Made by a program: the position numbers and the translations under genes
Shown here: piece after piece, positions 63,073 to 64,000 of the stretch
Layout: each line of letters opens with the position of its first letter
Position numbering within the stretch: the stretch's first letter is position 1
Notes under the pieces: model-generated
Seen by the model: the letters and a program-made list of their open reading frames with translations, nothing else
Database searches by the model: none
What the model was told of the DNA's origin: nothing
Assembly (NCBI RefSeq): GCF_000282215.1
Contig: NZ_AKJS01000118.1
Span: forward strand, 1 to 64,000
Direction of reading: 5' to 3'
Source: Pseudomonas sp. GM21
GTDB lineage: Bacteria > Pseudomonadota > Gammaproteobacteria > Pseudomonadales > Pseudomonadaceae
DNA length: 64,000 nt

Positions 63073-63330
63073 TTACTTGCTTGCATGACTTCCGAGCTGA
63101 AAATCGTACTTCGGGTCGTAGAACGTAATGCCGATCAAAGCTTCCAACTGCGTTATCTGAGCACTATCAAGATCGTAACCATAGATTTCGTCTTCTGGTT
63201 CGCTCCACTTCATTATTATTCTCAGTTCTTCAATATTCTCCTTGGGGATGGGCACTTCAAACACTAAAAATTCTGTTTTTTTATCAAAAGCTTCAACTGC
63301 ATGGCGTACCGCTGGATAGCTCCGCGTCAT
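63073..63330 (-). CDS. putative bacteriocin immunity protein 2
   Basis: The 85-residue acidic protein is related to the preceding gene product: both share HxVEAFD/HVIEVFD, a K/R-Q/K-TE..L block, a W-x-x-P-x-D-E-x-x-G-x-D-L block and SAQITQLEALIG/SSEQVKVLEDWTG. Its ATG overlaps the stop of immunity gene 1 as ATGA. The DNA is clearly AT-richer than the surrounding chromosome. It does not resemble the Im3 immunity protein of colicin E3. Immunity is inferred from position and overlap. Confidence 0.65.
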   Translation of the reverse strand: MTRSYPAVRHAVEAFDKKTEFLVFEVPIPKENIEELRIIMKWSEPEDEIYGYDLDSAQITQLEALIGITFYDPKYDFQLGSHASK

Positions 63331-63557
63331 TCTGTGCATACCAGTTGTACGACATTATTTGCACCTAAGAGGGATTTTCCTGTCCAGTCTTCCAATACCT
63401 TTACTTGTTCTGAAGACAAGTCGTGACCGTCGAATTCATCGTCCGGTTGCTGCCAGTTCATCAGAGCTCTCAAAGCTTTACGTCGACTGGCAGGTACATC
63501 TACGGTAAGAAGCAGATCTTCCGTCTGACGGTCGAAAACCTCTATTACATGTTTCAT
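63327..63557 (-). CDS. putative bacteriocin immunity protein 1
   Basis: The 76-residue acidic protein starts inside the stop of the bacteriocin gene (ATGA overlap at 63554-63557), the normal toxin-immunity arrangement. Acidic composition suits binding to the basic RNase domain. It is a paralogue of the next gene (about 35-40% identity by eye). I cannot place it in a named immunity family. Confidence 0.7.
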   Translation of the reverse strand: MKHVIEVFDRQTEDLLLTVDVPASRRKALRALMNWQQPDDEFDGHDLSSEQVKVLEDWTGKSLLGANNVVQLVCTE

Positions 63558-64000
63558 TTTTCTACTCTCCTTGCCGGATCGGCTGGTTTTGTCTGCTCTC
63601 CGGTTTCCGGGTTGTACTCTCCCAGATGTTTTCCTTGTTTCGTGTACAACTCAACCTTGCCATGTTGTGAGTCCCATTCATAAATTCTCCCTGACGGATC
63701 CTTCCAGCGTCTGCGCTTTTTTCCGCCGCCCCGCACGGAAGTTTTCATCGGCGCAGGTTTTATATCTGGAAAAGCTGGTAACGCCGTTGGCGCAGGGTGG
63801 TACTTCAGATCTCCCGTGACACTCAGCACAATGTAAACCGGCTTCACCCCCGAGTCCGCCGGAAACACAAGAATGAAATCCTTGTACTCTGGCGGATACA
63901 CCGGGTTCACGATAATGCGGTCCGCCGCAGGCGTCGGTGGATACACCCAGATATGTGGCGCTTGCGGCGCAGCTTCCAGTGCTGGAATACCGAGGATGTC
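63554..64000 (-). CDS. S-type bacteriocin with colicin-E3-like ribosomal RNase domain (5' end outside window)
   Basis: The frame is open to the right edge. The visible 148 residues contain the end of a Pyocin_S translocation domain (EYKDFILVFPADSGVKPVYIVLS) and a colicin-E3-type rRNase domain: RRRWKDPSGRIYEWDSQHGK, then GKHLGEYNPETGEQTKPADP. The catalytic D-x-x-H-x-x-x-E of E3 (WDSQHGKVE) is intact, and R residues lie near the end. This class cleaves 16S rRNA between A1493 and G1494. The annotated internal GTG at 63946 is not a real start. The immunity genes follow with ATGA overlaps. Confidence 0.92.
   Translation of the reverse strand, partial: DILGIPALEAAPQAPHIWVYPPTPAADRIIVNPVYPPEYKDFILVFPADSGVKPVYIVLSVTGDLKYHPAPTALPAFPDIKPAPMKTSVRGGGKKRRRWKDPSGRIYEWDSQHGKVELYTKQGKHLGEYNPETGEQTKPADPARRVEK

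Noticed and set aside
63554..63946. bacteriocin gene starting at the GTG at 63946
   Set aside because: The frame continues open to the window edge with Pyocin_S-like residues upstream, so 63946 is internal.

Overview
The window is a chromosomal segment of a Pseudomonas, most likely of the P. fluorescens group. The recA-recX block is followed by homologues in the order known from fluorescent pseudomonads. Many genes are Pseudomonas-typical: finR/fpr, rhlG, erdR, quiP, the alanyl-phosphatidylglycerol synthase/hydrolase pair, a DUF3077-type gene and QSregVF. Intergenic spaces are sprinkled with the Pseudomonas REP palindrome (GTGGGAGCGAGCCTGCTCGC) in inverted pairs.

Layout. 1-1.6 kb: a LexA-like (PrtR-type) repressor and a holin, apparently the residue of an R-tailocin locus of the mutS-cinA type. 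1.7-3.8 kb: pncC-recA-recX with a perfect LexA box before recA. 3.8-8.2 kb: LOG-family protein, a small ribbon-helix-helix-like protein, a secreted QSregVF protein, the DTW tRNA-modifying enzyme, erdR and dgkA. 8.2-17.5 kb: finR/fpr, trmO, rhlG, a DUF1456 protein, a divergent pseudouridine synthase, a GNAT, rimO and kup. 17.6-21 kb is an accessory stretch: a DUF3077-type gene with a structured, C4-antisense-like leader, then a three-gene cassette of winged-HTH protein, AbiEii-like nucleotidyltransferase and PP2C-like phosphatase. The cassette is tightly packed behind an inverted-repeat operator and ends at a terminator. It is my best candidate for an undescribed system.

21-37.8 kb: the alanyl-phosphatidylglycerol hydrolase/synthase operon, two tandem initiator tRNA genes, SOS-boxed dinB, a lipoprotein, proS, an AmpG-like permease, an alkyltransferase-like protein, a DUF481 outer-membrane protein, cspA, dcd, and pdeM with its DEXH helicase. 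37.9-45.2 kb: a polar amino acid ABC transporter with an embedded M14-like hydrolase, then the ATP-dependent ligase and beta-CASP exonuclease. These last two complete a four-protein ligase-associated DNA-damage set that the transporter splits into two loci.

45.3-62.5 kb: quiP, an isochorismatase-like protein lacking the usual Cys, two SEC-C proteins, two tandem OmpA lipoproteins with related hairpin leaders, a collagen-like secreted protein, CopD-like protein, SOS-boxed dinG, a secreted glycoside hydrolase with a duplicated Ala-rich insert, an EstB-like hydrolase, an OmpA lipoprotein with WPFG repeats and a histone-H1-like tail, and pdxH. 62.5-64 kb: a glycine-zipper lipoprotein, then the 3' end of an S-type bacteriocin with a colicin-E3-like ribosomal RNase domain. 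It is followed by two tandem, mutually related small genes that are probably immunity genes. The bacteriocin gene runs off the right edge.

DNA-damage themes recur. CTG-N10-CAG boxes precede recA, dinB and dinG, the repressor at the left end is of the RecA-cleavable type, and the bacteriocin at the right end belongs to a class that is usually damage-induced. All statements rest on reading the sequence and on remembered family features; no database search was run.
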